Source: Guillardia theta CCMP2712
Taxonomy: Eukaryota > Cryptophyceae > Pyrenomonadales > Geminigeraceae
Assembly: GCF_000315625.1 (NCBI RefSeq)
Contig: NW_005434623.1
Span: 51,944 to 115,943 of the forward strand
Length of the DNA: 64,000 nucleotides
Reading direction: 5' to 3'
Shown in pieces: positions 32,534 to 44,555 of the stretch. The notes under the pieces were generated by a model. It ran no database searches, had not been told where the DNA came from, and was given only the letters and a program-made list of their open reading frames with translations. Within the stretch, counting starts at the first letter, position 1. Every line of letters begins with the position of its first letter. The translations under genes and the position numbers were made by a program.

Positions 32534-33615
32534 GTCTCAGGTCTTGCTAGGTTTCCCTTCCCTTCCTCCCCCCCCGCTTGTTTTTTTTCTTTTTTTAAGG
32601 GGCTGCCTCAGACTCAATCGGGGGCAGAAGTCATAGATAGACAAATGAACTGTAGATCATACTCGGTGCTTTTCGGTGTCTTTCTCCCACAATGCATAGT
32701 TGCAAAGAAGTTAACATGTCATCGACAGTCACGGACGTGCGGTACTGACCCACCCCTTGTATGTGGGATGGAGGGGTACTTCCACCCAATTGACTACACA
32801 AAAAAAGAATGAAGAACAAAAGATGTGTCCATTCACTTTCTGAACCGTAAGTTCTGAGGAGGGTGAAGGGATGGTATGATCTTGTACTGAAAAGGTCCAG
32901 GAGAGGGGGTGGGGTCACAGCTCGTTCGTGACCGTCCATGACGTCAGCGGGGACGGAACGAGCTCAATATTTGAGTGTGTACCCGTCCTTGAGGGTTTGA
33001 TTGGTGGGTGGGGTACTTGAAGAGATACACCTGAGCTTGGGGTGGGAATGAATAATAAACTGGTACGCTGCTTATGAGGTCTAGGAGAGGGGGTGGGTGG
33101 GTGATACAACGGGGTATTTCAAATGGGAATCGTAGGGGTACTCAAAGCGAGTCGACTTCGAGGAGGGGTACTACGTCAAAATCAATTAACCTTAGACGGA
33201 CAGGGGTATCCTTTGCTTTATAGATTTCAACGCACAAATGGGGGCGAGAGGGAGGGAGGGAGAGAAGAGGGGGGGGGGAGGACAACGGAATGAACAGAGA
33301 AGGAGAAAGGAATGAAACTATAGATCAAGGTTGAAGGAAAGGGGGGATACGTAGCGAGGACTGAGACCTTATGAGAGTGTGAGCTGTTGTAGCCAAGGCA
33401 CAATTGCGCTACAGCAACCTAACCAGAGCTGTAGCATTCGAAGCTGATTGAGACCTGTAAGACTGTATTCAGCGCTATTTGCGCAGAGAAATGCGGGTGG
33501 AGTACTCAGCTCGTCAGAAGGATGAGATGTACAACCTCATTACCTTAGACAGCAAGGACGGAAACATCCCGTATCTGTCTTTGAAGCCCCATTGATCCTT
33601 TTGTTTCCCAGGTGA
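32534..33615. other. divergent intergenic region between ABCG C and aminotransferase C
   Basis: Partly homologous to 7158-7942 but longer. It has many G-runs with GGGGTAC (32773, 33014, 33130, 33168). Just before the aminotransferase ATG is a good acceptor (tttgtttcccag, to 33611), and a 34-codon upstream frame begins at 33491 (MRVEYSARQKDEMYN), so a 5' exon or a spliced leader region is possible. Confidence 0.5.
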
Positions 33616-36090
33616 ATGCTAGTCACACCTACTCCTGTCAGCATCATGACCTCGTCGTCGTCGTCTCCCTCTGTCAACCTCTCAGAATCCGATGTGCTTG
33701 AGGTCGGGACAAACTTCGGTTCACTGTCGACCCTCCAGTGGGAGCCGATCAGGGCTGAAGTAGCTGTGGGCCACCTCAGCAAGCTCTCTTTGTCCCCTGA
33801 GCCCCAGCAGAGGTCGGACAACATCAGCCGATCGGCCTCCATGGCGTCCACCTTGTTAGCGGAGGAGAAAAGCCTTGTCAGCCATATCGAGCAATCGGTG
33901 ATCGGCGCCGGCATGCCCATTCACACACCATTCGGCCCGCGGAAGCTGACGTATGCCGACTACACAGCATCCGGTCGATCTCTCACCTTCATCGAGGATG
34001 CGATCAGGAACACAGTCCTCCCGCACTACGCCAACACGCACACGACTGTGTCGCATACGGGGCGGCAGACCTCCAAGTACCGTGAAGAAGCACGGCACAT
34101 CATCCTCGAGAGCGTCAACGGGCGCAAAGACAAGGACGTCGTGGTGTTCACAGGCTCCGGCTGCACGGCTGCGATCTACAAGACTGCACAGCTCCTGATG
34201 CATCGCCAGGACTGGAAAGACTCGGCCGGCACCCCGGAGGCCCCCCTAGTCCTCATCGGGCCGTACGAGCATCACTCCAACATCCTGCCATGGCGCGAGA
34301 GCGGCGCAGACGTGGTGGAGGTGCAGCTGAACGCAACGGGCCAGGTGGACTTGGACCATCTCAGGAGAGTCTTGCGGCAGTACCAGAACCGCCGCATCAA
34401 GGTCGGATCTTTCTCGGCTGCCTCCAACGTTACGGGGATCCTGACGGACGTGGAGGCGGTTGCGACTGTTCTCCACGAGCACGGAGCCCTCGCCTTCTTC
34501 GACTACGCGGCTGCTGGGCCCTACGTGGACATCGACATGAACCCCTCGAGGCCTCTGGCGTACAAGGACGCTGTCTTCATCTCTCCGCACAAGTTCGTGG
34601 GGGGGCCGTCGACCCCCGGGGTCCTCGTGTTCAAAAAGGACTCCCTATACGGACCCTGCAAGAATCGTGGAGCTCCGGTCACACCTGCCGGAGGGACCGT
34701 CTTGTTTGTGTCTGAGATCAGCCATCAGTACCTGGACTCGGTGGAGGAGAGGGAGGAGGGAGGGACGCCGGAGATTGTAGGAGCGATCCGGTGCGGGCTG
34801 GTGTTCCGACTGAAGATGGAGGTAGGGCCGAGCACGATTGTGGAGAGAGAGCACCACTACTGGTCTCAAGCCCTTGCTGCCTGGAAGGCGAATAAGAGTA
34901 TCATCATTCTTGGGGACACGAGCGTCGCGCGACTGAGCATCGTCTCCTTCGTTGTTGCACATGGGAACAAGCTGGTTCATCACAACTTCGTCGCTTCTCT
35001 CCTCAACGATCTCTTCGGCGTGCAAGGCCGAGCAGGCTGCTCCTGCGCTGGTCCTTACGGGCAGAAACTGTTCAACATCTCACCCGCGTCCGCGTTGTGC
35101 CTAGAGCAGACGGCACTGCAAGGAGAGGAAGGGATCAAGCCGGGCTTTATTCGCATCAATTTCAATTTCTTCATCTCTCCCCACATGGCTCGCTTCCTCA
35201 TCGATGCCGTTCTGTTCGTCGCAGAGCACGGGTGGAAGCTTCTGCCCTTCTACAGGCTCGACGTGAACACGGGCGAGTGGCACTACACGGGGAGCGAGAA
35301 CAAGCTGGTGAAGGAGGCAGCCTCTCTCAGAAACATCTCCTTCTTCACGAGCTACAGCCAGGGAGCTGACAAAGCGCAAGTCCTCACTCCGGAGGAGATC
35401 GACAACTACTTCGAGCAGGCCAAGTCCATCGTGAGAGACGCGGAGGCCCTGGTGCAGGCCGGAAGTGTCCAAGGGACGACCTTGGGGTTCCGAAGCCCCG
35501 AGGCCGTGTGCACCAGCTGGTTCCTCTCCTCCAAGGACGCAGTGGACGACCTGCGGGCCGGGTCCTGGCCGGCTCCAATGAAGACACTCAACGTGTATGA
35601 GAGCAGCGAGCTCCCCTCGGAGTACTACTACATGACCCACGGGCTGTGCCTGTACGAGGTCTGGATCAACATCACCAGCCTCAAGATGCATCGGGCGAGC
35701 CGGTACGCGAGCAGCATGCCGAGCATCGAGGGAGTGAAGAAGGAGGCAGCGCACAACTGGCGGGCGATGACCGCAGGGCAGCGAGCCGACATGAGGAAGA
35801 CCCTCCATGCCCTGGTGCACCAGGCGTACGGAAGCTGCGTGAGGAAGCAGGCGAAGGGGGAAGCTGTGGGTTGGATAGATCGGAGAGCGGAGAAGGAGGC
35901 GATGGTTCAGAAGGCTGCTGCTGCTTTCTTTGCCTCGGAGGATGACGCTGACTATGCCATGAAGCCAGGGAAGGCTGCTCCTCCCCGGGTTGGCTGCTTC
36001 AGCTTTCTGGGAGGGAAGAAGCCAACCCCCGGCTTCACGCTCACCAGCGACGTTGTGGTCTCCAACGAGCAAACGTCTCATCGCTTCTGA
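33616..36090 (+). CDS. class V aminotransferase / cysteine-desulfurase-like protein (copy C)
   Basis: 824 aa, intact, with the same architecture and PLP-lysine motif (SPHKFVGG) as the copy at 4704-7157. About 30 residues differ. The most concentrated difference is [10 protein letters not shown] here against [10 protein letters not shown] there, in otherwise nearly identical sequence. The C-terminus also differs: this copy reads on to SNEQTSHRF where copy A stops after VVVTQ. Both copies keep the presumed catalytic residues, so two active paralogues are plausible. It ends 171 bp from the convergent sulfotransferase-like gene. In copy A the matching 3' position has unrelated DNA, which marks the duplication limit. 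Confidence 0.85.
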   Translation: MLVTPTPVSIMTSSSSSPSVNLSESDVLEVGTNFGSLSTLQWEPIRAEVAVGHLSKLSLSPEPQQRSDNISRSASMASTLLAEEKSLVSHIEQSVIGAGMPIHTPFGPRKLTYADYTASGRSLTFIEDAIRNTVLPHYANTHTTVSHTGRQTSKYREEARHIILESVNGRKDKDVVVFTGSGCTAAIYKTAQLLMHRQDWKDSAGTPEAPLVLIGPYEHHSNILPWRESGADVVEVQLNATGQVDLDHLRRVLRQYQNRRIKVGSFSAASNVTGILTDVEAVATVLHEHGALAFFDYAAAGPYVDIDMNPSRPLAYKDAVFISPHKFVGGPSTPGVLVFKKDSLYGPCKNRGAPVTPAGGTVLFVSEISHQYLDSVEEREEGGTPEIVGAIRCGLVFRLKMEVGPSTIVEREHHYWSQALAAWKANKSIIILGDTSVARLSIVSFVVAHGNKLVHHNFVASLLNDLFGVQGRAGCSCAGPYGQKLFNISPASALCLEQTALQGEEGIKPGFIRINFNFFISPHMARFLIDAVLFVAEHGWKLLPFYRLDVNTGEWHYTGSENKLVKEAASLRNISFFTSYSQGADKAQVLTPEEIDNYFEQAKSIVRDAEALVQAGSVQGTTLGFRSPEAVCTSWFLSSKDAVDDLRAGSWPAPMKTLNVYESSELPSEYYYMTHGLCLYEVWINITSLKMHRASRYASSMPSIEGVKKEAAHNWRAMTAGQRADMRKTLHALVHQAYGSCVRKQAKGEAVGWIDRRAEKEAMVQKAAAAFFASEDDADYAMKPGKAAPPRVGCFSFLGGKKPTPGFTLTSDVVVSNEQTSHRF

Positions 36091-36261
36091 AGCTCTCACT
36101 ACTTGATTGATTCTTTTCTTTGACTTGTAAATATACTACTACTTAAGGTCGTTCCGTGATTTATTGACGGTGGGGAGGGGGAAAAGGGAAAGCGGGGAGG
36201 GGTAACTGCCTGTGAGCAGCTGGGCTCTCAGTGGAGGGCGCCGGAAAGTCTATTGAACCAG

Positions 36262-37437
36262 TCAAGGACTAGACGAGGTTTCAGCCTCAAGCTTGTTGAT
36301 CTGCAACCTGATGGGCTTGAAGATCTCCTGCACCAATGGCGGGGCGGAGGTCTTGAAGGGTTGGGGCCTGTAGGCCAGTGCCCGGAAGGGCTTCAGCATG
36401 TGATCCCCCACCCCAAGGTACTTTGCATGGTCAACAGCATGCTCGTACAGCGATCTCGTGGTCACCAGACGCAGCTCTGGCCAGTTCCGCTCTCGTGTAG
36501 CTCTCATCCAGCTAGTGATGTAGTTCGACACCCCCGTCGTGTCCTGCCGCGCACGCGCGATCTCAGCCCAGACGTCGGAGAGCCTCGTGCCCTCAGGGTA
36601 GGGGCTGCGATGTGCGATGTCCCTCCACTTGTTGAGATGGTCGACACTGTATCGCCGGTGCACGCTCTCGATCGAGTGCAGCGGGTCCCCGACGATGATC
36701 ATGGCCTTGGAAGCGCAATCGAGCCCTCTCAGTCCGATCTCGTCCTGCGTGTGACGAAACTGATCAGAGGACTTGTGCTTGAAACCGTCGGCGTCCTCGG
36801 GCGAGTTGATAGCGACGTGCGAACTCTTCAGCAAGTCCATGAAAGCGCTGGACCCCACTCCCCCCTGCGAGTTAACCAGCACGTGCCGGCACCTTCTCCT
36901 CCGCTTCCGCCCCTGCTGCCTTCCCATGGTCTTCCTGGCAGACCCCGAGCTTAACCAGGAGTTGCTGAAAGGAAGGCTGGGCTTGTTCAGCGACTTGACG
37001 ATCGTCTGTGTCACCTCTGCAGTTGGGCCCACAGGTGACCTCAAGTTCAAGCTGACGTTGGTCGTCCTGTTGGATTCATTTACATGCAATAGTCTGCTGG
37101 AGTTCAGCAGAAGAAGGTTTCCCACAGTCTGAGCAGAGACGCTCTGGTTTCCAGTTTCGTTCTTTCCGAGGGATAGCGCAGTAGGCAATAGAAATCGGAT
37201 TGCCGTCTGATTATGAGACCCATAGGATTTCATGCTTGAGTTCCAGTCAGCAGTGATATTCTCTTCAAAGCTGCCCAACAATGAGTTGGTTTCCGACGGC
37301 AGTATTCGATCCGCCGCAAGAAAGAAGATTATTGAAATGGTAACAATCCCACACGCCAACCTGCAAGTTTGTATGATGAAGGATGACACAGAGACAACGT
37401 GTATTGAGATATTTGCACGTGGAAAGATGACTTCCAC
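36262..37437 (-). CDS. sulfotransferase-like type II membrane protein
   Basis: 391 aa in one exon. A short cytoplasmic N-terminus and one membrane anchor (~27-44, ACGIVTISIIFFLAA) are followed by a Ser/Asn-rich stem with many N-glycosylation sequons, then a catalytic-type domain. HVLVNSQGGVGSSAFMDLL (~185-203) resembles the 5'-phosphosulfate loop of PAPS-dependent sulfotransferases (GxGSS), and IIVGDPLHSIESVHRRY resembles their 3'-phosphate region. That layout is typical of Golgi enzymes modifying carbohydrate. The substrate is unknown and the family call rests on these two motifs only. The start at 37437 is the first ATG before the anchor. Confidence 0.6.
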   Translation of the reverse strand: MEVIFPRANISIHVVSVSSFIIQTCRLACGIVTISIIFFLAADRILPSETNSLLGSFEENITADWNSSMKSYGSHNQTAIRFLLPTALSLGKNETGNQSVSAQTVGNLLLLNSSRLLHVNESNRTTNVSLNLRSPVGPTAEVTQTIVKSLNKPSLPFSNSWLSSGSARKTMGRQQGRKRRRRCRHVLVNSQGGVGSSAFMDLLKSSHVAINSPEDADGFKHKSSDQFRHTQDEIGLRGLDCASKAMIIVGDPLHSIESVHRRYSVDHLNKWRDIAHRSPYPEGTRLSDVWAEIARARQDTTGVSNYITSWMRATRERNWPELRLVTTRSLYEHAVDHAKYLGVGDHMLKPFRALAYRPQPFKTSAPPLVQEIFKPIRLQINKLEAETSSSP

Positions 37438-38233
37438 TACTTCTCATCTCAAACATGAATATTCTCCGCTACTTCTACTTCTCATTTCATCATCAATCCC
37501 TCGATTCTCAGTCCTCTCATCGTCAAGAAATTGATTCTTATCTCATCATCAATGTATGAACTCTCTTCTCATCATCAATGCACCACCTCTTATATCATCA
37601 TCATTCATGACTCAAAGTTAAGGTATCGATGTATCGGCTGCCATCGTACCATCCATACACCGGCTGCAATCGTATCATCCATACATCGGCTGCAATCGTA
37701 TCATCGAGTCAATGTATCAGCTGTCATCGTATTATCAATGTATCAGCTGTTATCGTATCATCAATGTATCAGCTGAATGGTTATCGTATCATCAATCACG
37801 GTATCAGCTGTTATCTCATCATCGCCATCTCTTCACCTGATCTTGTTTGAGAACATGTCGCTGTCATGGTGCATCTGTTGCCCTACACTTACCCCCCTGC
37901 TCAACTAAGTCCCCCTACCCCCACCCCTTCTTATACCAGGCAAGGGACCCTCCTTTGCAGTGCGGCGGTCTTTGGCTATGGGTAGCAACGTAGGATCATA
38001 GGACCAGTGGGGGGTACTCTGTTCGTGCCCCCTAGTAGAGTCAGCATTCAATGGTAGCCACCGTCCCTACCCAGTACTGATTTTTAACTTAACTTTGAGT
38101 GAAGACTGTCACCGTAAGCAACGGTCCGCGCGCGGCAGCGCGTCGCCGGCCCGGCCGGCCCCCGTCGCCGTGGGCCGGCCCGCCGGGTGCTGAATCAGTG
38201 CGGGGATGTGGGTAATCCCAAGAGCGAAGAGGC
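37438..38233. other. intergenic: imperfect tandem repeats and GC block
   Basis: 37620-37830 is an imperfect tandem array of about 25 bp (gtatcagctgttatcgtatc plus catcaat). 37890-37930 is C-rich. 38074-38100 carries the long form of the dispersed motif and 38125-38190 a CCGG/GGCC-rich block. No gene is seen. Confidence 0.6.
38074..38200. repeat. dispersed TTAACTTTGAG motif (long form) with GC block
   Basis: 38074-38100 is the exact reverse complement of 60674-60700 over 27 bases, and 25 of 26 bases match 2001-2026. The GC block 38125-38190 follows, as at the other sites. Confidence 0.75.
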
Positions 38234-41200
38234 ATGATGCCGGGGAAAGGGATGAGAGGTTGGGCATGGCTTGGCGCGGTCATGGCGTTGGCGGCGATAG
38301 CGTCGCTGATGCTTCGTCCTTACCCATCCCACATTGCTCTTGACAGCATCAGCCCGTTTGGAGGGTAAGACCTGTCCCCTCCGCCTCCCCTCCTTCATAA
38401 ACTCCCTCAACATCTCTGCGTTTCTGTGATCCTCGTATGACTGTCAACTTGCCCTCCCTGTTTTCACCCCAATGTATACCTGTATTCATTGTTACTTCAT
38501 ACCTGTATTCATTGTTACTTCATACCTGTATTCATTGTTACTTCATACCTTGATTCATTGTTACTTCACGTTGTGCTTGCAATTCGTTGTTCTGTCTTCT
38601 CTCTCTCTTATCCCTATCCTCCCTCCCGCTCCCTCATCTCTCCTTCATCCCACCCTTACCATCATTTAGGGTTGAGGACGAAACGCTGCCGGTGCAACTG
38701 GGGTCTCCTCCTCGTCTGGGTAAGTGATCCCCATCGAAGGAGCCTGCACTCACGCATGTGGCAGAGCATCTCATGTACAGCAGTTACGGCCCAGGATACA
38801 ACGACAACGGACAACTCACGTCACGGGCTGGCATGTTGGGACGTGGCAGGAGGGCCGCTTTCATGGCGTCGGCAGCGCCGAGCCATCCAGAAGCATCGCG
38901 TCAGCTCGCTCGGGGAGGAGAGAGTGAGAGGCAGGCCCCGATGCCAACATCCGCAAACAGCCGAGCGCTTGTGCTGGGCGCGAGCTTGAAGTACATGGGT
39001 GAGGGGAGGGAGGACCCTCGTCTGCTCGAGGATCGTGACGGTCGCGCAGACGCTCTCCGGCGCTTCCACGAGGCTGATCGTGATGCTGCTGTCCGTGACT
39101 GGGTGGCTACTCGCGGCCGCTGGCTGGGTTGTCGCGCGTGCGATAAGAAATGTGCGTGCTGATTGAAATTCAGAACACTCGAAAGCCAAGGGCGGCAAGG
39201 ACAGCCTCCGATCTGAGCAGGTGGGTCAGGGCTCTTACCTTGCCGTGCTCCTTACATGTGCTCACTCGTTGCGATGCTGCCAGAAGCAGGTGCTGGCCGG
39301 TAGGGAGGCTGAGAGTCGGGACACGGACGCAGGGCAGAAGGACTACATGCAAGCACTTGGTCTGGCTCTGACAACCTTGACATCAACCTCTTGTGGTCTG
39401 ACTTCTTTTTTTTCAGCTCTGTTTGCTGAGGCTAACGGCCAGCAAGGTCTGGCTGAGCGCTGGAACAAGGTACCTCCTCGTCGTCCTCCCTTTCTCTTTT
39501 TATCCTCATGCTCGTCCTTCTCCTCATTCGCCTCCTCCTTCTCCTCATCTGCCTCCTCCTCGCGTTGGCTCACCTTCCTCAACAGGCGCAGGCAGGCTGG
39601 GACTATTTCTATGAGACCAACCGCCTCCTCGACGCGCGACAAGTGAGATGTTAGTGACATCGAGCTGCCGTCTGATCTCTTCACGTGCAGGAGAAGCTCG
39701 ATCACCAGAGAGCCGAGGTCACCGCATGCTCCCTCGCTCCTTCCCTCCCTCCCTCCCTCGCGCTCTACCCACTCTCCTGCTCCTCACTGCCTCCTTCAGA
39801 TCCTCGAGAAATTTCTCCCGAGGAAGTCGCGCAAGAGCGCCATCAAGGTGGACGACTATGTTCCCATGTGGCAGCCCTTCAGGTCCAAGCTCCTTCCCCT
39901 TCTGTCATTCTCCTCCTCATCCTGCTGCTGCTGCTGCTCCTCGTCCACTCTCTCTCCTCCTCCTCGTTTTTCTCCTTCAGTTCGCTCACATTTTTTGCTT
40001 CATGCTTCTAATGATGCTGTGCTTTTCAGTTCCTGCGCCTCGTCTCAGGATAGCGCTTTGTGCACTGCTGCTTCCAAACTGGCTCCTCCTCCTCAAGTTG
40101 TGGGATTTGTCGCCGTCAGGGTAAGTTTAGGTTGCTGCTGCCTGACAACTCCAGCTGAAGGGCTTGAGCAGAGCTTGGAGGGGCAGCAGCTGGCCTCGCA
40201 GCAGGTGAAGGTGCCGAGCTCGTCTCCTCCTCTCTCTCAGCTGACTTTCTCATTTCAGATGAGCCAGACAGGCAAGGAAGACAGCGTCCAGCAAGAGCTC
40301 GACAAGGTTCTTCCTCTACACCCCTCCCCTCCTTCTTCATGGCCTTCTACCCCTCCTCTTCCATCCCACTGGCTGCCTGCCTGCCACCCCAGCAGCTCCT
40401 ACCTGACAAGTCTTCAAGGCGTTTGCGGGCTCCAACGAGCTGCAGACGAGGATCAACCGAGCTCGGTGAGGGCCTGCAGTCTTTGTGCGGCTCCTCTCAT
40501 GCATCCTTGAAGGTTCTTGCTGTACCTGAGGGAGTTCGGCCCCATCCCCCAGCTCTTCGGACAGGCCAAGACCTCCTCGCTCTACTACCCTGTACGAGCC
40601 TCCGCTGCGCTGCTTCCTCACCTCCTCTCCTCTTGTCGTTTGTCTCCTCCCTCTCCTCCTCTTCTCCTTCTCTCCTTCCTCCCTTACCTCTTGCTTTGCA
40701 CAGGGAGACTTCGAGATGCCGCGAGTGACCGACTGCGATGTCCCTGGCTCCTGCCATGACTGGTAAACTTTCTCCTTTCCTCTTCCTCGTCCGCTCTCCT
40801 CTTCCTCCTCTCCTCTCCTCTCCTCTCCTTCTTTCCCCCTTCAAAGCTTGCTTCAAGCTTCTTCTTCGACTGTTTCCACCTCACCGCCACCTCCCCACCT
40901 CTTCTCGCCCTCACTGCTGCTCGTCAGGGCCAACGGAGCTTACATCGACGGGTTTGCTGCTGCCACCACCAACTGGGACATGATGGGCCAGCCCACTCCG
41001 GGTTATCTCCACTGGGACAGCATAGCAGGTGTCCTGTCCTGTCTTTTCCTCTGCTCTTTTATCCTTTTCTGGTGCAGCTGCCCATCCTCTCCTCCTAGTC
41101 TCCTTCCTCCTCATCCTCCCCTTGCGTCTTGTCCTCGTTCTTGCACTCCTGCACTTGTCCATCGTTGTATCGCGATCCTCATGTTGGATGCCTTCACCTC

Positions 41201-44200
41201 ACCCTTTACTTCATCCCCTCTCCGTTGCTCTCCTGCTAATCTGACTGAGATCTGCCTGTAGATGACGCATGGAAGGGAGGGTACGACACGATGCCGGGAG
41301 GAGGAGCAGTGACGTGGCGGGCGAGGACGACTTCGGTACCTCCTCCTCATTCCTCCACTTGTTCCTCTTCTTCTTTGACTGCTGCTGCCGCAGCTGGCTG
41401 AGAGCTCGCAAGTGTTTGACTGGAAGTTGTTCAACCAGAAGGAGGTGACGAGACTCTCAAGTCCTCGTCCTCGTCCTCTCCGCCTCCCTCTCCCACTTCC
41501 TTTCCCTCGTATTTTCCTCCTCCTCCTCTTCCTCCTCTTCCTCCTCTTCCTCCCCTTCCTCCCTTCCCCTTGCTCTTCCTCATTTCCCCATCCTGATCCT
41601 CATCACCATGCATATCCCAATCTTTGTCTGCCACTGCAACCATTTCGTCCTCGTCCTCGTCCTTGTCCTCGTCCTCGTCCTCGTCCTCGTTTTCTTCCTC
41701 CTCCTCCTCCTCCCGCTCTGATCCTTTTGTGCCCTTCAGATGCACATGGAGAAGCAGGCCAAGGAAGCAGCAGACATGCTTATGAGCACGGACCTGCAGG
41801 ACTTGCCCACCAAGCGTCTTTTCGCCACTGCAGACCCCTCCCTTCCTCAGCAGGTCCTGCCGGCTACTTCTCTTCATCGCTCCCTCTCTCCCTCCTCTTC
41901 CTGCCTCCCTTCTCCCTCCCCTGCTCCTGCTTCTGCTTCTGTTCCTCCTGTCCCTGCTCTGCCCACCAGCTTCCCACCTCCTGTCTCCTCCTCTCCTTGA
42001 TCCTTCCTTCACATCTGAACTTCCTGCAGCTCCAGGACCGCAAGTCAGCGGTGGGAGGAGCAGGAACGTGGGCGGAGACGCACGGGGAAGGAGGAAGTTC
42101 AGTGCCCACTAGCCCCAGCGACTTCCTGCAGGAGTGGCACCCGCCTGCTGGCCTTCCCTTCGGTGGGAACATCGCGAGCAAGCCCGTGCCAGCGAGGAGG
42201 GAGGAAGCGAAGCAGCAGCGGCTGAGGAAGAGTCTGCGGCACGTGGAGCACCTGATGGACAAGCAGTGGGAGGGGCGCGTGGACAGCCTGAGGGCTCCGA
42301 TGGAGAAGGAGGAGGAGCGAAAGGAGGCGAACGAGGCTGCGCGGGAGGTGGAGGAGGAGGCGAACAGCAAGTTCGGCCTGACCCCGTCGGGGGCCTCCGA
42401 CCTTGAGAGGCTGCGAGGAAGCGCGAAGAAGACGCAGCTGGACAAGGAGCTGCACGCGGCCGTCGCCTCCATCGACTCCGCGCTGAAGCCCCCGAGCTAC
42501 TCAGGGCCCTCGTCGAGGGAGGGAGGGAGGAGAGACGCGCGAGGTACTGATGCTGTGCTTGGGAGAGGAGGAGGAAGTGACTTGATGATGCAGGAAGGGA
42601 AGCGAACCGTGGGTCGAGCTCCTCCTTGTTCCGGAGGGAGAAGGTCCGACTGCCGGGAGGAGGGAGGGAGGAGAGGCCCAAGGTCGAGAGCCTTGTGGAG
42701 CAGCTGAGGAAGGAGAAGGTGAGAAACCGGCTGCTGCAGAAGAAGCTGCGGTTGGCGGAGCGGGAGGGCTTCGGAGCGAGCTACGAGCACAAGCTGAAGC
42801 AGAGCGAGCGAGGGGTGGCGGATGTGGTGGCCAGCAAGCTTGCTCCCGAGGTGGTGAAGGAGGCGGCGATGCTGGTGGCCAAGAAGATCGAGGAGGGAGG
42901 GAAGAGGCGGACGAGGAGGGAGAGATATGCTGAGAGGGCAGCTGAGTCAGCATCAGCTCGGGAGTCAGCTCGGAACGCGTACGAGGGGGTGGAAGGGGTC
43001 TACGACGACGCTCCTCGGTACAGGAGGGATATGACTGGCCGTCATTTCCCGCTGGCAGGAGGGAGGAGGCCGAGGTATCCAGCAGATCGGCTGGAGCCAG
43101 GGGACGAGGAGAAGAGGAGGAAGGCGTATCCTGCGGACGAGGACTACGACGAGGAGACGCGGGCGATCGCGAGGAGGTGCCATGAGCATCCCGAGCAGTG
43201 TGTCGGGGACGACATGGAGGTAGCGCACAGATGGGAGAGGAGGAGGGCAGGGTTCGCTCGCGGGATCTACAACGAGACGGAGGATGAGCGGGAGCAGAGG
43301 AGGAGGATGAGGAGGTACAGCAGGGGGCTGAACGTGACTGAGTACTCCGACGACGATGAGCCTTGGGACATCAGGGGAGGGCATTCGACTGTGAACAGAG
43401 GACAGAAAGAGTTTGCTCCTCACTACTTCAACCATGCCTTCTGGTCGCAGCTCGTCCACTACTTCAGCCGTGACAAGCCCACGGAGTTCTGTAATGTCTG
43501 CGTCGGCGAGTTCATGACGGGCCTGCACGACCTGAACCTCCACCACGTCCCGGCCTCGCACGTGCCCCTGATGTGCCAGGGAGTCTGCGAGTCCAACCAG
43601 GCGCTGGGCTTCAAGTTCCACCGCAAGGTGCTGAGCAAGGGGGAGGAGGAGGCGACGGAGAGGAGGAAGGAGCTTCTGCGACGCATCGCCAAGATCGTCA
43701 ACAAGAGATCAGCGAGGAATGACAAGGCAGCCCTTCAGGCTCCTCCCCGGGTACCTCCTGCTCCTGCCCCTGCCCCTGCCCCTGCCCCTGCCCCTGCCCC
43801 TGCCCCTGCCCCTGCCCCTGCCCCTGCCCCTGCCCCTGCTCCTGCTCCTGCTTCTTCGTTTTCTGCTGTCCGTTCTTCCCAGCCTCCGTCCCCTCCTCCC
43901 TGAGAACCTCGCTTGTGCTTTTCTCCTTCCTCCTTCCCTCCATCAGCCTGCAGCTCTTTTCTTCTCTCGCGCTGTTCGCTCCCTTCCTCCCTCATTGATC
44001 TTTCTCCTTGCCACCTTCCCCTCCTCCTCACTTGCCCTCTCTCCTCCTCCCCTCTCTCCTTCTCCCCTCTCTCCTCCTCTCTCTCTCCTCGCTCTCCTCT
44101 CACTTCTCTTCTGCTTCATCTCATCTGATTGCAGTCGGCGGACTACCAGCCGGCGGACATTCTCCCGACTTCGAGCGCTGCTGAGGCGGAGGCGGTCAGG

Positions 44201-44555
44201 CGCGAGCTGAGAAATCAAAAGAAGATGCAGAGACGCGAAGAGCGCGAGCTGAGAAGGTCCAACGACTAAGATGCCGTCCTGTCCCATGCTGTCCTCAGTG
44301 CTTGTCCTCGGCCCTCCTTCCATCCTCCTCCTCACCCTCTCCTCTTCCTCTGCTCCCTCCCCTCCTCTCTTCTTTTTCTAACGCAACAGCAGGCAGCTGA
44401 AGCTTCATGAGAAGCTCGAGCGGGACAACGCCATCGTGGGGATGGCAGACAAGGGGAGGACGACGGAGCTTGCGGAGGGAAAGAGAGGAGGAGGAGACAA
44501 GATGAAGAAGATGGAGGCAGAGGCCAACGAAGTTTTCAACGGCGGCTTCCAGTAA
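38234..44555 (+). CDS. multi-exon membrane-anchored or secreted protein, family unknown
   Basis: Exon 1 (38234-38364) encodes MMPGKGMRGWAWLGAVMALA and a hydrophobic stretch, a signal peptide or type II anchor. Exons 38670-38719 and from 38765 continue in phase. About 16 more short exons follow with clear acceptors, encoding for example ILEKFLPRKSRKSAIKVDDY, FLLYLREFGPIPQLFGQAKT, GDFEMPRVTDCDVPGSCHDW, ANGAYIDGFAAATTNWDMMG and GAVTWRARTTS. A large exon pair (about 42031-43749, split by a 50-nt intron at 42545-42594) is charged and includes a Cys/His segment (FCNVCVGEFMTGLHDLNLHH). The last exons join in phase across 44255/44392 and end NEVFNGGFQ. I recognise no family. Introns are filled with CTC and CCTGCC repeats. 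Internal junctions near 39160 are unresolved. It converges on FPG. Confidence 0.6.
38466..38570. repeat. 23-bp tandem repeat in intron 1
   Basis: Four copies of tacctgtattcattgttact plus tca, the last one diverged, within the first intron of the 38234 gene. Confidence 0.85.
43755..43850. repeat. (CCTGCC)n intronic array
   Basis: About 14 copies of cctgcc starting just after the donor gtacctcc. Read through, it would give Pro-Ala repeats. Splicing from CGG at ~43749 to the acceptor ctgattgcag at ~44133 restores a sensible frame, so I place it in an intron. Confidence 0.75.

Noticed and set aside
37620-37830. CRISPR-like array of ~25-bp repeats
   Set aside because: Repeats are contiguous and imperfect, without unique spacers, in a eukaryotic intergenic region.
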